A stretch of DNA of 64,000 nt from Arthrobacter sp. NicSoilC5 (GTDB taxonomy: Bacteria > Actinomycetota > Actinomycetes > Actinomycetales > Micrococcaceae): NCBI RefSeq assembly GCF_019977395.1, contig NZ_AP024660.1, forward strand, positions 992,001 through 1,056,000, given 5' to 3'. Position 1 is the first letter of the stretch; every line of letters begins with the position of its first letter. This document shows positions 51,602 to 60,302 of the stretch, one piece after another. The notes under the pieces were generated by a model, which worked only from the letters and a program-made list of their open reading frames with translations, was not told the origin of the DNA and made no database searches. Both the position numbers and the translations under genes were made by a program.

Positions 51602-53140
51602 TCAGGCATGCAGCCTCGGCGCGTCGAAGAATTCCACTTCCAGGCGGCAGGACTGCCTGAAGGCGGTCACCATCGCCGCCTGTTCATGGTCGGAGGCCTT
51701 CCGCCCTGCCGCGTCCACGATGGCGATGGCCCGCCGGGTGGCTTCGGCGAAGCCCTCGTCGGCGTAGGTCCGGAGCCAGGCTGCGTAGGCGTGGCCGTCA
51801 GGCGCTCCCGAGGCGAGGAACTGGGCGTGCAGCTTTTCCCCTACCTCGGCGTAGAGCCAGAAACAGGGCAGAACAGCGGCGGCCAGGACGGCGTAACTTC
51901 CCGACGCCGACGCTGCAGTGAGGTGGTCCACGTAGGCCTTGGTGACGGGGCCAAGTCCGCCCTGGGCAGGGCGGGTGCTGAGCCATGAGCGGTGCAGCTC
52001 CGACTCCACCTCCAGGCATTGCTGCGAGGATCCGGCCCAGAACAGCTGCTCCGCTTCGGAGGGGGCCAGGGCACTGGCCCGGGCGAGGACGCGGGAGTAG
52101 CCGTTCAGGTACAGGGCATCCTGCGCCAGGTAGTAGGCAAAGTCCTTCTCAGCAAGGTCTCCGGAGGCCAGGCCGCGGATGAAGTCCAGGGCGTAGATGT
52201 CCGCCACGTCCTGCTGGGCTTCCGTCCACAGCCGGGCAGCGAAAGCGCCTTCCGCGGGGGCCGGCCGCACATGGTGGAAATGGTGCACGGGGCCGTTGCC
52301 CTGGCCCACCTCAAGCTGCTCCGAGTTCTCAAGGGCGCCGGCCAGCCATGGCTTGACCGTCAGGAGCGATGCCTCCCAGTCCCCAAGGCGTGCCTGGACG
52401 GTGGCCATCGCGGAGGACAGGGAGCAGCCGGTGCCATGGCTGTTGCGGGTGGAAATTCGTTTGCCGTGCACTTCCACCACTTCCTGGGACAGGAGGCCGG
52501 CCGTGTTGACCAGCGCGTCCGGGCAGTCTGCACCCGCGAGGTGGCCACCCTTGACCAGCGCGGTGGCTCCGGTGGCTTCGGCAAGGCGCCTTCCCTGGTC
52601 CAGCGCCGCCGGCCAGGTCCCGGCAGGGTCCCCGCCCACCAGCATGGCAAGCTCCGGAAGGTTGGGAGTGATGAGGTGCGCCAGGGGCAGCAGTTCGCGG
52701 AGGGCAGCCTCCGCGGATTCCTTCAGCAGCCGGTCACCACTGGTGGCCACCATCACGGGGTCGAGGACCACGACGGCGGGGCGCACCTTCTCCAGCCAAT
52801 GCCGGACAGTGCGGATGACGCTCTCGTCGCCCAGCATGCCGATCTTGACCGCGTCGATGGAGATATCGTCGCTGACCGCGTCCAGTTGTTCGGCGAGGAA
52901 AGCGGCCGGAGGAACGTGGACAGCCTGCACGCCACGGGTGTTCTGTGCCGTCAGGGCGGTGATGGCAGCCATACCGTATCCGCCGTGGGCGGCAATGCTT
53001 TTGAGGTCGGCCTGGATGCCGGCGCCACCGGACGGGTCGGAGCCCGCGATCGAGAGGACCCGCGGGACGTCCCGGCCCGGGGGCAGCGCGGTGGGAACGC
53101 CGGAGGCAGCAGGAAGGGGCATGGAAAGGGTCGAAGACAA
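51602..53140 (-). CDS. thiD: ThiD-TenA fusion: HMP-phosphate kinase plus thiaminase II-like domain
   Basis: Residues 20-280 are ThiD, which phosphorylates hydroxymethylpyrimidine phosphate in thiamine synthesis: VLSIAGSDPSGGAGIQADLK, TPNLPELAMLVGG and the anion-hole STRNSHGTGCSLSSA. Residues 300-512 are a TenA domain (IYALDFIRGLASGDL, YYLAQDALYLNGYSRVLARA, HRSWLSTRPAQGG), which recovers pyrimidine from degraded thiamine. The start is TTG 53140: GAAGGGA lies 6 nt upstream, inside the TPP riboswitch, whereas ATG 53122 has no ribosome-binding site. A fused salvage enzyme under a TPP switch fits thiamine economy. Confidence 0.92.
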   Translation of the reverse strand: MSSTLSMPLPAASGVPTALPPGRDVPRVLSIAGSDPSGGAGIQADLKSIAAHGGYGMAAITALTAQNTRGVQAVHVPPAAFLAEQLDAVSDDISIDAVKIGMLGDESVIRTVRHWLEKVRPAVVVLDPVMVATSGDRLLKESAEAALRELLPLAHLITPNLPELAMLVGGDPAGTWPAALDQGRRLAEATGATALVKGGHLAGADCPDALVNTAGLLSQEVVEVHGKRISTRNSHGTGCSLSSAMATVQARLGDWEASLLTVKPWLAGALENSEQLEVGQGNGPVHHFHHVRPAPAEGAFAARLWTEAQQDVADIYALDFIRGLASGDLAEKDFAYYLAQDALYLNGYSRVLARASALAPSEAEQLFWAGSSQQCLEVESELHRSWLSTRPAQGGLGPVTKAYVDHLTAASASGSYAVLAAAVLPCFWLYAEVGEKLHAQFLASGAPDGHAYAAWLRTYADEGFAEATRRAIAIVDAAGRKASDHEQAAMVTAFRQSCRLEVEFFDAPRLHA

Positions 53141-53146
53141 GAGACA

Positions 53147-53222
53147 TCCCTTCGCCGGTACTAGCCGGACAGGTTCAACGGGTCTGGATCTCAGCCGGCC
53201 TTCTGCGCGGCACCCCGTGTCG
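53147..53222 (-). promoter_or_regulatory. TPP riboswitch (THI element)
   Basis: The minus strand reads CGACACGGGGTGC at its 5' end, then GGCTGAGATC with the CUGAGA pyrimidine-binding motif, then ACCCGTTGAACCTGTCCGG, the conserved P4/P5 half, ending CCGGCGAAGGGA. This is a complete TPP aptamer. The final GAAGGGA is also the ribosome-binding site of thiD-tenA, so thiamine pyrophosphate probably represses translation by sequestering it. Confidence 0.93.
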
Positions 53223-53261
53223 GTTTCCACCCTAGCCCGTAGGCCGCACCAGGAGGAAAGG

Positions 53262-53411
53262 ATGACAGCCCTCGGGTCAAGGAAACAACAACCTCGCAGC
53301 AGCAGGAATCCCCGCCACACGGCCGATTCCCACGGTGCTTCCCGGGTGAATCGTCCGCAGGACGGGGATTCCTTACTGCGTGGCCGTTTGGCCGGTAACT
53401 CCTGCGCCTAG
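53262..53411 (+). CDS. Possible small basic protein, 49 aa
   Basis: An ATG at 53262 follows AGGAGGAAAGG, a strong ribosome-binding site, and opens a 49-residue Arg/Ser-rich frame (MTALGSRKQQPRSSRNPRH) that overlaps the end of the RNase E gene by 4 nt. Codon choice and composition are not convincing, and it lies on the opposite strand from its neighbours. An inverted repeat GGAATCCCCG/CGGGGATTCC (53305-53314, 53363-53372) lies inside it. Probably not a gene. Confidence 0.2.
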   Translation: MTALGSRKQQPRSSRNPRHTADSHGASRVNRPQDGDSLLRGRLAGNSCA

Positions 53412-56400
53412 AGCTCCGAGGCAGGCACACCCACGCCGAGGATGATGGGTTCCTCGGGCGCCTTGCCCGGTTCCGCCGGTGCCTGCTGGGGCTTCACGGG
53501 TTCGGGAGCCTTGGCCGCGTGCGAATGGCCTGCGCCTGCCGCCTGGACGTTTTCGTGATGCTGGACGGCGGTCTCGTTGGCGGCACCCTGGGCACGGCTG
53601 GCGGCACGGTGGCGCCGCGGCCTGCGCTGCCGCGACTGCTCCAGCGTGTGGTCGGAGTAGTCCTTTCCGGCTGCAGCTTCCGTTGCGGCGGCGCGGGCTT
53701 CCGCTCCCCCGCCGTCGTGCTGCCGTTCCGGCGCCGCAGCCTCCGGCACCTTCACGGCCTCGGCGGTCTTGGCAGGCGCGTTCTCCACAGGGGAAGCCGG
53801 CTGCCCAAGGTGGGCGAACGCTTCCGCGAGCCGGTCCAGGGTGAGGGCGGGCAGGGGATGCTGTTCCTCAGCATGCTCCACGAACGGAAGCGGGACTTCC
53901 TCGCCGCCGAACGTCAGGACAGCCGCAGGACGTGCCGGGGCATCGGCGTCGTGCTTCTCCTCGACGGGCGCCGGCGCAGGCTCTACGGAAGGCACCTGCC
54001 GGGCTGCCGCCACCTCATCGTCATGCAGGTGGGCAGCGTGGGCCGCAGCGGCAATGTTCGCCAGGGCAAGCCTGGTGGCCTCCGCCTTGGCGTGCCGCTC
54101 GGCGTCCGACGGGTCCGGCTGGACCGTGTGCACGTGGACGGCAGGTGCCGGGGCCGCTTCGGGCTGCTGCCCGCCGCGTCCGCGCCGCCGCTTGCGTTCA
54201 GTACGCACGCCGGGCTGGGTATTGTCGTTCCGCTGCCCTTCCGGACGGGCTTCCGCGCGGGCTTCGGGCCGGTTGTCGGTGCGCTGGACGTGGTGCTCGG
54301 CGGCAACGATGTTGGCGCGGCGGTGCTCCACGGGATCGTCGTGGGTCACAACGCCACGGCCGGCGCAGGCCTCGCACTGTTCGCCGAAGACTTCCAGCAG
54401 TCCGGTGCCCATGCGCTTGCGGGTCATCTGGACCAGGCCAAGCGAGGTGACCTCGGCCACCTGGTGCTTGGTCCGGTCACGGCCCAGGCACTCCACCAGT
54501 CGGCGCAGGACCAGGTCGCGGTTGGATTCGAGCACCATGTCGATGAAGTCGATCACGATGATGCCGCCGATGTCGCGCAGCCTCAGCTGGCGCACCACTT
54601 CCTCGGCTGCCTCAAGGTTGTTCTTGGTGACGGTCTCCTCAAGGTTGCCGCCGCTGCCGGTGAACTTGCCCGTGTTGACGTCCACCACGGTCATCGCCTC
54701 GGTACGGTCGATCACCAGGGAGCCGCCGGAGGGCAGGAAGACCTTCCGTTCAAGCGCCTTGTGGATCTGCTCGTCGATGCGCCAGGCGGCGAAGATGTCC
54801 TGGTCCTTGGTCCACTTCTCAAGGCGGCCCACAAGGTCCGGCGCCACATAGGTGACGTAGGCCTCGATGGTGTCCCAGGCTTCCTCACCGGAAACGATGA
54901 GCTTGGAGAAGTCCTCGTTGAAGACGTCGCGGACCACCTTGATGGTCAGATCGGGTTCGCCGTAGAGCAGCTCGGGAGCCAGGATCTTGGTGGACGCGGA
55001 CTGGCTTTCGATGCCCTCCCACTGGGCGCGAAGCCGGTTGATGTCGTGCGTCAGCTCTTCCTCGGAAGCGCCCTCGGCCGCGGTACGGACAATCACACCG
55101 GCGTGCTCCGGCAGGCGGTCCTTGAGGATGCGCTTGAGCCGGTTGCGTTCGACGTCGGGCAGCTTGCGGGAGATGCCGGTCATGGAACCGCCGGGTACGT
55201 ACACCAGGTAGCGGCCGGGCAGGGAGATCTGGCTGGTGAGGCGGGCACCCTTGTGGCCCACCGGGTCCTTGGTCACCTGGACCAGGACGGTGTCACCGGA
55301 CTTCAGCGCGTTTTCGATGCGCCGCTGCTTGCCCTCCAGGTTGACGGCCTCCCAGTTGACCTCGCCCGCGTACAGGACGGCGTTGCGGCCGCGCCCGATG
55401 TCCACGAATGCGGCTTCCATGGACGGCAGCACGTTCTGGACCTTGCCCAGGTACACGTTGCCGATCAGCGAGTCCTGCTGCGTCTTGGACACGAAGTGTT
55501 CGGCCAGGACACCGTCTTCGAGGACGGCGATCTGGATTCTGTCGTCGCGCTGGCGGACGATCATCTGCCGGTCCACGGACTCCCGGCGCGCCAGGAACTC
55601 GGCCTCGGTAATGACCGTGCGGCGGCGGCCGGTGTCACGGGATTCGCGGCGGCGCTGCTTCTTGGCCTCCAGGCGGGTGGAGCCCTTAACGCTGGTCACG
55701 CGGTTGCTCACGGGTGCTTCACTGACGGCGCGCGGCGCACGGACCCTGGTCACCGTGTTGGGCGGGTCGTCATCCCCGCCGCCCGTGAGTTCAAGGTCCT
55801 GGTCCCCGCGGCGGCGGCGGCGCCGGCGGCGGGAGGTTACACCGTCCTCCAGCTGGCCGGCGGTATCCTCGTCAGCCTCGTCCTCGGCGTCAGCCTCAGC
55901 GCTGCCGTCCTCGTTGTCCTCTTCCGTCCTGTCGCCGATGCGGCTGCGGCCCCTGCGGCCACGGCTGCGGCGCCGGCGGCGGCTGGAGGAATCGTCGGTG
56001 TCTTCGGTCTCTTCCTCTTCAGGCTCCTCCGCGACGGGCGCGGCGGGCCGGACCACGGTGCTGAGGTCCGGTGCCTGGAAGAGCACCGACGTCGGCGACG
56101 CCGGTTCCAGGAAGAGGGAGCCAAACGGGCTGGCGGCGGCGCCGCCGTCCTTCGTTCCGGCGGCGTCAGGCGCCTGCTCCTGCCGGGCGGCCTCCGGTGC
56201 GGCGGCAGCTGCGGGCGCGGCGGCGGGTTCCTGGGCGGCGGGCTCCTGCGCCTGCTCCACGTTCTGCGCGGCGGCCTGGTCCGCGGCTTCGGGCACCACG
56301 GCTTCGGGCCCGGCCGGTTCCGGCGCCACTTCGGCGGCGGCTGCGGAGGCCGCTTCCGGGGCGGAAACCGGCGACGCAGCCTTGCGGGTAGCTACCCGAC

Positions 56401-56803
56401 GGCGGCGGACCGGCTTGGTTTCGGCGTCTGCCGTTGTGTCCGGGGCAGGAACGGCAGCGGCGCTTTCATCAGCTGCACCCGACGCGGTGGCGGGGGTGCC
56501 ACTGGGGGCAGCGGCGGCCGGTTCCGCTTCGGCGGCGAAAGCGGGCAACGGTTCTGCTGCGTCCGCCTTCTTCCGGGACCGGGTGCGCCGGGCGGGAGCC
56601 TTGGCCGCTGTGGTGGCCTCTTCAGTGCCGGCTTCTTCAGCGGCGGGTGCTTCGGCAACTTCCGGTGCCGTGCTCACGGCATCCGTGGGGGCGTCCCCGG
56701 CCCTGGAAGCCGCCTTGCGGCGGGTCCGCGGAGCCCTCTTGGGGGCAGCAGCGCCGGCAGCCACTGCTTCGTCGTTAACGGCCAGCTCTTGATCATTGTC
56801 CAT
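53408..56803 (-). CDS. rne: Ribonuclease E/G
   Basis: RNase E/G cuts single-stranded RNA and drives mRNA turnover and rRNA/tRNA processing. The 1131-residue protein has a long N-terminal acidic, Ala/Glu/Arg-rich region (about residues 1-400), the S1 domain (GNVYLGKVQNVLPSMEAAFV), the RNase H/DNase I-like catalytic core (VDVNTGKFTGSGGNLEE, GGIIVIDFIDMVLESN) and the zinc link CEACAGRGVV, followed by another disordered tail. Flanking low-complexity arms are typical of actinobacterial RNase E. The start ATG at 56803 follows CAGGAG at 11 nt. Confidence 0.93.
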   Translation of the reverse strand: MDNDQELAVNDEAVAAGAAAPKRAPRTRRKAASRAGDAPTDAVSTAPEVAEAPAAEEAGTEEATTAAKAPARRTRSRKKADAAEPLPAFAAEAEPAAAAPSGTPATASGAADESAAAVPAPDTTADAETKPVRRRRVATRKAASPVSAPEAASAAAAEVAPEPAGPEAVVPEAADQAAAQNVEQAQEPAAQEPAAAPAAAAAPEAARQEQAPDAAGTKDGGAAASPFGSLFLEPASPTSVLFQAPDLSTVVRPAAPVAEEPEEEETEDTDDSSSRRRRRSRGRRGRSRIGDRTEEDNEDGSAEADAEDEADEDTAGQLEDGVTSRRRRRRRRGDQDLELTGGGDDDPPNTVTRVRAPRAVSEAPVSNRVTSVKGSTRLEAKKQRRRESRDTGRRRTVITEAEFLARRESVDRQMIVRQRDDRIQIAVLEDGVLAEHFVSKTQQDSLIGNVYLGKVQNVLPSMEAAFVDIGRGRNAVLYAGEVNWEAVNLEGKQRRIENALKSGDTVLVQVTKDPVGHKGARLTSQISLPGRYLVYVPGGSMTGISRKLPDVERNRLKRILKDRLPEHAGVIVRTAAEGASEEELTHDINRLRAQWEGIESQSASTKILAPELLYGEPDLTIKVVRDVFNEDFSKLIVSGEEAWDTIEAYVTYVAPDLVGRLEKWTKDQDIFAAWRIDEQIHKALERKVFLPSGGSLVIDRTEAMTVVDVNTGKFTGSGGNLEETVTKNNLEAAEEVVRQLRLRDIGGIIVIDFIDMVLESNRDLVLRRLVECLGRDRTKHQVAEVTSLGLVQMTRKRMGTGLLEVFGEQCEACAGRGVVTHDDPVEHRRANIVAAEHHVQRTDNRPEARAEARPEGQRNDNTQPGVRTERKRRRGRGGQQPEAAPAPAVHVHTVQPDPSDAERHAKAEATRLALANIAAAAHAAHLHDDEVAAARQVPSVEPAPAPVEEKHDADAPARPAAVLTFGGEEVPLPFVEHAEEQHPLPALTLDRLAEAFAHLGQPASPVENAPAKTAEAVKVPEAAAPERQHDGGGAEARAAATEAAAGKDYSDHTLEQSRQRRPRRHRAASRAQGAANETAVQHHENVQAAGAGHSHAAKAPEPVKPQQAPAEPGKAPEEPIILGVGVPASEL

Positions 56804-57241
56804 ATGTGGCAACACTCCTGCCCCTGACGTACCGCCACATCCGGCACCCATTGGGGCACATATTGTCAACACCCGCAGGCATTGACAGAAGTCAAGTGGA
56901 TACTCCCAGGTTCGCACCGTCATTGGGGTGCGGCAGCCCGTGGGAGCCGGTGGATGTTCTGAAAACCCGTTGTTCTGCGTGCCACAACCAGGTGCCGCCC
57001 AATGGAGTCGCGGGTGTGCCGGAAGAATCCAAAGCCTGCCCTGCTCATCATTGGCGGTCTTGGGAACAAACCACCGGACCGGAGTCCGAATGTGGATCGG
57101 CTTCCAGCCACGTTCATTCTCTCATACCCGCGCTGGATCGCCGCGGAAGCGGGCGTTGCTGTTCCCGTTGCTGTGTGGTGGGTCCAGCCACCGGCGTTAC
57201 AATCAGGCACAGGAGCACCGGACGAAAAGGACGCAACACCC
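56804..57241. other. 438-bp divergent intergenic region
   Basis: This gap separates the RNase E gene and the VKOR-like gene, which point away from each other, so it holds both promoters and the rne leader. I see no gene, RNA or clear regulator site in it. The frame running into the VKOR gene from 57002 is not protein-like before 57242. Confidence 0.5.
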
Positions 57242-57910
57242 ATGCCCAGCATCTCCCCCGTCAGCGCCCATGAAGAGGAACGCGCCGCCGATCCGCAGAC
57301 CAGCGCCGCCGGCAGCATCCCGCGCATGGCCCGGAACCGGCCCTTCGGCTGGCTGCTGGTCATCACCGGAATCGTCGGCTGGCTTGCCTCCGGGACCCTG
57401 GTCCTGGAAAAACTCGAAGTGCTCAAGGACCCCAACCACACCACCGTGTGCGACGTGAATCCCTGGATCTCCTGCGGCCAGGTCATGCAGACCTGGCAAA
57501 GTTCGCTGTTCGGCTTCCCCAACATGTTCATCGGGATCGTGGCCTTCGCCATCACCATCACGGTGGGCATGGCCCTGCTGTCCGGGGCGACCTTCGCCCG
57601 CTGGTACTGGCTGGGACTGCAGGTGGGCGTCACGCTCGGCTTCGCGTTCGTCGTTTGGCTGTGGTCCCAGGCTCTGTACGCCATCCACATCCTGTGCCCG
57701 TTCTGCATGATCGTCTGGGCGGCCATGATCCCGCTTTTCGTGTGGACAACCATCCGGAACATCACGGCCGGTGTCATTCCCATGCCTGCAGGTGCAGCCC
57801 GGGTCCTGGGTGATTCCGGCTGGATCATCACCGCGCTGCTGTACGTGGCCGTCATCGCCACCATCTTCTTCGCGTTCATCCAGGTCTTCGCAGGAACGTC
57901 GGGGTTCTAG
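57242..57910 (+). CDS. Vitamin K epoxide reductase-like membrane protein
   Basis: The 222-residue protein has five hydrophobic helices from about residue 35 on and the cysteines of the VKOR family: a loop pair in TVCDVNPWISCGQVMQ (Cys 69 and 77) and the active-site CxxC in ILCPFCMIVW. Bacterial VKOR re-oxidises DsbA-like proteins to form disulfide bonds outside the membrane; here no thioredoxin-like domain is fused. The ATG at 57242 lies behind AAGGA at 10 nt. A bidirectional terminator follows. Confidence 0.88.
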   Translation: MPSISPVSAHEEERAADPQTSAAGSIPRMARNRPFGWLLVITGIVGWLASGTLVLEKLEVLKDPNHTTVCDVNPWISCGQVMQTWQSSLFGFPNMFIGIVAFAITITVGMALLSGATFARWYWLGLQVGVTLGFAFVVWLWSQALYAIHILCPFCMIVWAAMIPLFVWTTIRNITAGVIPMPAGAARVLGDSGWIITALLYVAVIATIFFAFIQVFAGTSGF

Positions 57911-57948
57911 ACCCCTAATCCCCGAGCTCCCCTGCGCCGCATACGTAT

Positions 57949-57993
57949 AACAGATAAGGCCAATGTTCACGAAGAACATTGGCCTTATCTGTT
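57949..57993. terminator. 20-bp-arm bidirectional terminator
   Basis: AACAGATAAGGCCAATGTTC, a 5-nt loop (ACGAA), then its exact complement. It lies between the convergent VKOR-like and ndk genes, 38 nt and 12 nt from their ends. The long stem can stop transcription from either side; T-runs are short. Confidence 0.85.
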
Positions 57994-58005
57994 ATTTCCC
58001 CTGGC

Positions 58006-58422
58006 TTACTGGAACCAGATCTTGATCTCGCGGTCCGCGGAATCCGTGGAGTCGGAGCCGTGCACCAGGTTCTGCTGTACCTTCAGGCCCCAGTCCCGGC
58101 CAAAGTCACCGCGGATGGTGCCCGGGGCCGCCGTCGTGGGATCCGTGGTGCCCGCCAGGGAGCGGAAGCCTTCGATGACGCGGTGGCCTTCGAAGATGGC
58201 CGCCACCACGGGGCCGCTGAGCATGAATTCCACCAGGGGCTCGTAGAACGGCTTGCCCACGTGCTCCTCGTAGTGCTGCTCCAGCAGCTCACGGGTGGCG
58301 TCGACCTTCTTCAGCTCAACAAGGCTGTAGCCTTTGGCTTCAATCCGGGCCAGGATGGCGCCGGTCAGGTTACGGGCGACGCCGTCGGGCTTGATCAGGA
58401 CGAGGGTGCGCTCAGTAGTCAC
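58006..58422 (-). CDS. ndk: Nucleoside diphosphate kinase
   Basis: Ndk passes phosphate from ATP to other nucleoside diphosphates. The 138-residue protein begins MTTERTLVLIKPDGVARNLT and has the phosphohistidine motif NLVHGSDSTDSADREI. Its length is normal for the family. It is downstream of DUF4233 and folC in the ileS-folC-DUF4233-ndk cluster, transcribed leftwards, and ends at the terminator at 57949-57993. Confidence 0.96.
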   Translation of the reverse strand: MTTERTLVLIKPDGVARNLTGAILARIEAKGYSLVELKKVDATRELLEQHYEEHVGKPFYEPLVEFMLSGPVVAAIFEGHRVIEGFRSLAGTTDPTTAAPGTIRGDFGRDWGLKVQQNLVHGSDSTDSADREIKIWFQ

Positions 58423-58473
58423 AACTGCTCCAATGCGTTGGTGGGGTTTCGGGATAAGTCTACGGGGACGGGC

Positions 58474-58938
58474 TTACGGGGATTGGGGCTGGGCGGGACC
58501 GGTGGCCTCTTCCGGGTGGGCGGCTTCCCATTCCGCCTGTTCGCGTGCGCGCTGCGCGGCTTCCCGGTCCAGCCGGATGCCGGTCCGGATCCCGTACCAC
58601 CAGGCCACGGCGAAGAGTGCACCCACCAGGAACATGGCCGGCTCGAAAATGCCGGTGAGGATCAGGACGAGCTGCAGGATCCAGCCCAGGCCGATGCCCC
58701 AGGGTTTGTTGAGGACTGCACAGGCGAAGATCATGACCACGCTGAGGGCGATGCCCACGCCGAGGATCAGGGCCGGCGGGAACTCCCCGCGCCGCAGGCC
58801 GAACACCACCAGGGTGGCGAAGAACATGACGAACGCTTCCAGGAGCAGCACCGTGGAGGCAAACATCACCTTGGTGGAACGGCGCTTCTTGGGCATGCCG
58901 GGACGCCATTCCCGCTGGGCTTTTGTCAGTCTGGCCAT
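58474..58938 (-). CDS. DUF4233 membrane protein
   Basis: The 154-residue protein starts MARLTKAQREWRPGMPKKRR and has four helices (FASTVLLLEAFVMFFATLVV, ALILGVGIALSVVMIFACAV, GIGLGWILQLVLILTGIFEP, MFLVGALFAVAWWYGI), then a charged tail. DUF4233 members are found between folC and ndk in actinobacteria; the function is not known. The ATG at 58938 has GGAGG at 7 nt and follows the folC stop by 2 nt; a GTG at 58944 is less likely. Confidence 0.88.
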   Translation of the reverse strand: MARLTKAQREWRPGMPKKRRSTKVMFASTVLLLEAFVMFFATLVVFGLRRGEFPPALILGVGIALSVVMIFACAVLNKPWGIGLGWILQLVLILTGIFEPAMFLVGALFAVAWWYGIRTGIRLDREAAQRAREQAEWEAAHPEEATGPAQPQSP

Positions 58939-58940
58939 GC

Positions 58941-60299
58941 TCACGCCTCCGTTTTTCCGAGCAGGATCCGGGCCTCGGCCACCAAAGTGATCGATCCGGT
59001 GACCAGGACGGCCCCGGACAGGTCCTCGTTGGCTTCGGCCCGCTCCACGGCCCATTCCAGGGCGTCATCCAGTTTCTCGGCGACGTGGACGTTGTCCTCG
59101 CCGAAGCCCAGGTCAATGGCAAGCTCTGCCAGTTCCGCTGCCGGTACGGCGCGCGGTGAGTTGGACTGGGTGAAGCAGTACTCCACGGCCACGTCCCCCA
59201 GGGATTCCCTCAGCTCCCGCAGGATTTCTTCTGCGTCCTTTTCCTTGAGCACGCCCACCACGGGTACCAGGCGCGTGAAGGTGAACGCTTCCTGCAGGGC
59301 TGCAGCAGAGGCCTTGATGCCGTCGGGATTGTGCGCGGCATCCACAATGATGGTGGGTGCCGTGCGTACCACTTCGAGGCGGCCCGGTGACGTCACTGCG
59401 GCGAAGCCTTCCTGCAGGACCTCGAAGTCGAGCTCCTTTTCGCCGCCAAAGAACGCTTCCAGGGCGGCTACCGCCACGGCGGCGTTCTGCGCCTGGTGGG
59501 CGCCATGCAGCGGTACCAGGAGGTCAGGGTAGCGGCCGGCGATGCCCTGGATGGTGACCATCTGGCCGCCAACGGCCACAGTCCGGGACTCCACGCCAAA
59601 CTCCACGCCTTCGAAGCGGAAGGGCACGCCCACTTCCTTGGCCTTTTCCAGCAGCACCTGGGCCGCATCAAGGGGCTGCGCTGCGCTGATGAGGTAGCCG
59701 CCGGGCTTGATGATGCCGGCCTTTTCGTAGGCGATGTCCTCGGTGGTGTCGCCCAGCAGGTCGGTGTGGTCCAGCGAAATCGGCGTCACCACCGACACCT
59801 GGCCGTCGCCCACGTTGGTGGCGTCGGTGATGCCGCCAAGGCCCACCTCGATGATGGCCACGTTGACAGGCTGGTCGGCGAAGATGGCGAAGCCCAGGAT
59901 GGTGAGGCACTCGAAGTAGGTCAGCCGCGGCTGACCTTCGGCTTCCAGCTCGGAGTCCACAATCTGCAGGTAGGGCCGGATTTCGTCCCAGATCCTGACG
60001 AACGTCTCATCGGAGACGGGGTGGCCGTCGATGCTGATCCGTTCGGTGACCTTGGACAGGTGCGGGCTGGTGTAGCGTCCCGTGCTCAGGCCATGGGCGC
60101 GGAGCACGGATTCGATCATCCGGGAGGTGGAGGTCTTCCCGTTGGTTCCGGTCACATGGATGATCGGGAAGGCCTTGTTGGGTTCGCCGAGCACGTCCAT
60201 GGCGCGGAACAGCGGCGCCAGGCGCGGCTCCATCTTGTTTTCCGGCGCCCGGCCCAGCAGTTCGGCGTAGACGCTTTCCACGGAAAATTCGTCGGTCAT
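58941..60299 (-). CDS. folC: Folylpolyglutamate/dihydrofolate synthase
   Basis: FolC adds glutamates to folate and, in the bifunctional form, makes dihydrofolate from dihydropteroate. The 452-residue protein has the Mur-ligase-like ATP site IHVTGTNGKTSTSRMIESVL, FTSPHLSKV-type RYTSPHLSKVTERISI, and GLGGITDATNV, DHTDLLGDT and DAAHNPDG motifs. It starts 3 nt after the ileS stop, and ends just before DUF4233. The two synthase activities cannot be told apart by sequence. Confidence 0.94.
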   Translation of the reverse strand: MTDEFSVESVYAELLGRAPENKMEPRLAPLFRAMDVLGEPNKAFPIIHVTGTNGKTSTSRMIESVLRAHGLSTGRYTSPHLSKVTERISIDGHPVSDETFVRIWDEIRPYLQIVDSELEAEGQPRLTYFECLTILGFAIFADQPVNVAIIEVGLGGITDATNVGDGQVSVVTPISLDHTDLLGDTTEDIAYEKAGIIKPGGYLISAAQPLDAAQVLLEKAKEVGVPFRFEGVEFGVESRTVAVGGQMVTIQGIAGRYPDLLVPLHGAHQAQNAAVAVAALEAFFGGEKELDFEVLQEGFAAVTSPGRLEVVRTAPTIIVDAAHNPDGIKASAAALQEAFTFTRLVPVVGVLKEKDAEEILRELRESLGDVAVEYCFTQSNSPRAVPAAELAELAIDLGFGEDNVHVAEKLDDALEWAVERAEANEDLSGAVLVTGSITLVAEARILLGKTEA

Positions 60300-60302
60300 G
60301 TC

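Noticed and set aside
53519..56827. A 1102-codon open frame on the plus strand opposite rne
   Set aside because: It mirrors the low-complexity, GC-rich rne coding sequence; the minus strand carries clear S1 and RNase E motifs.
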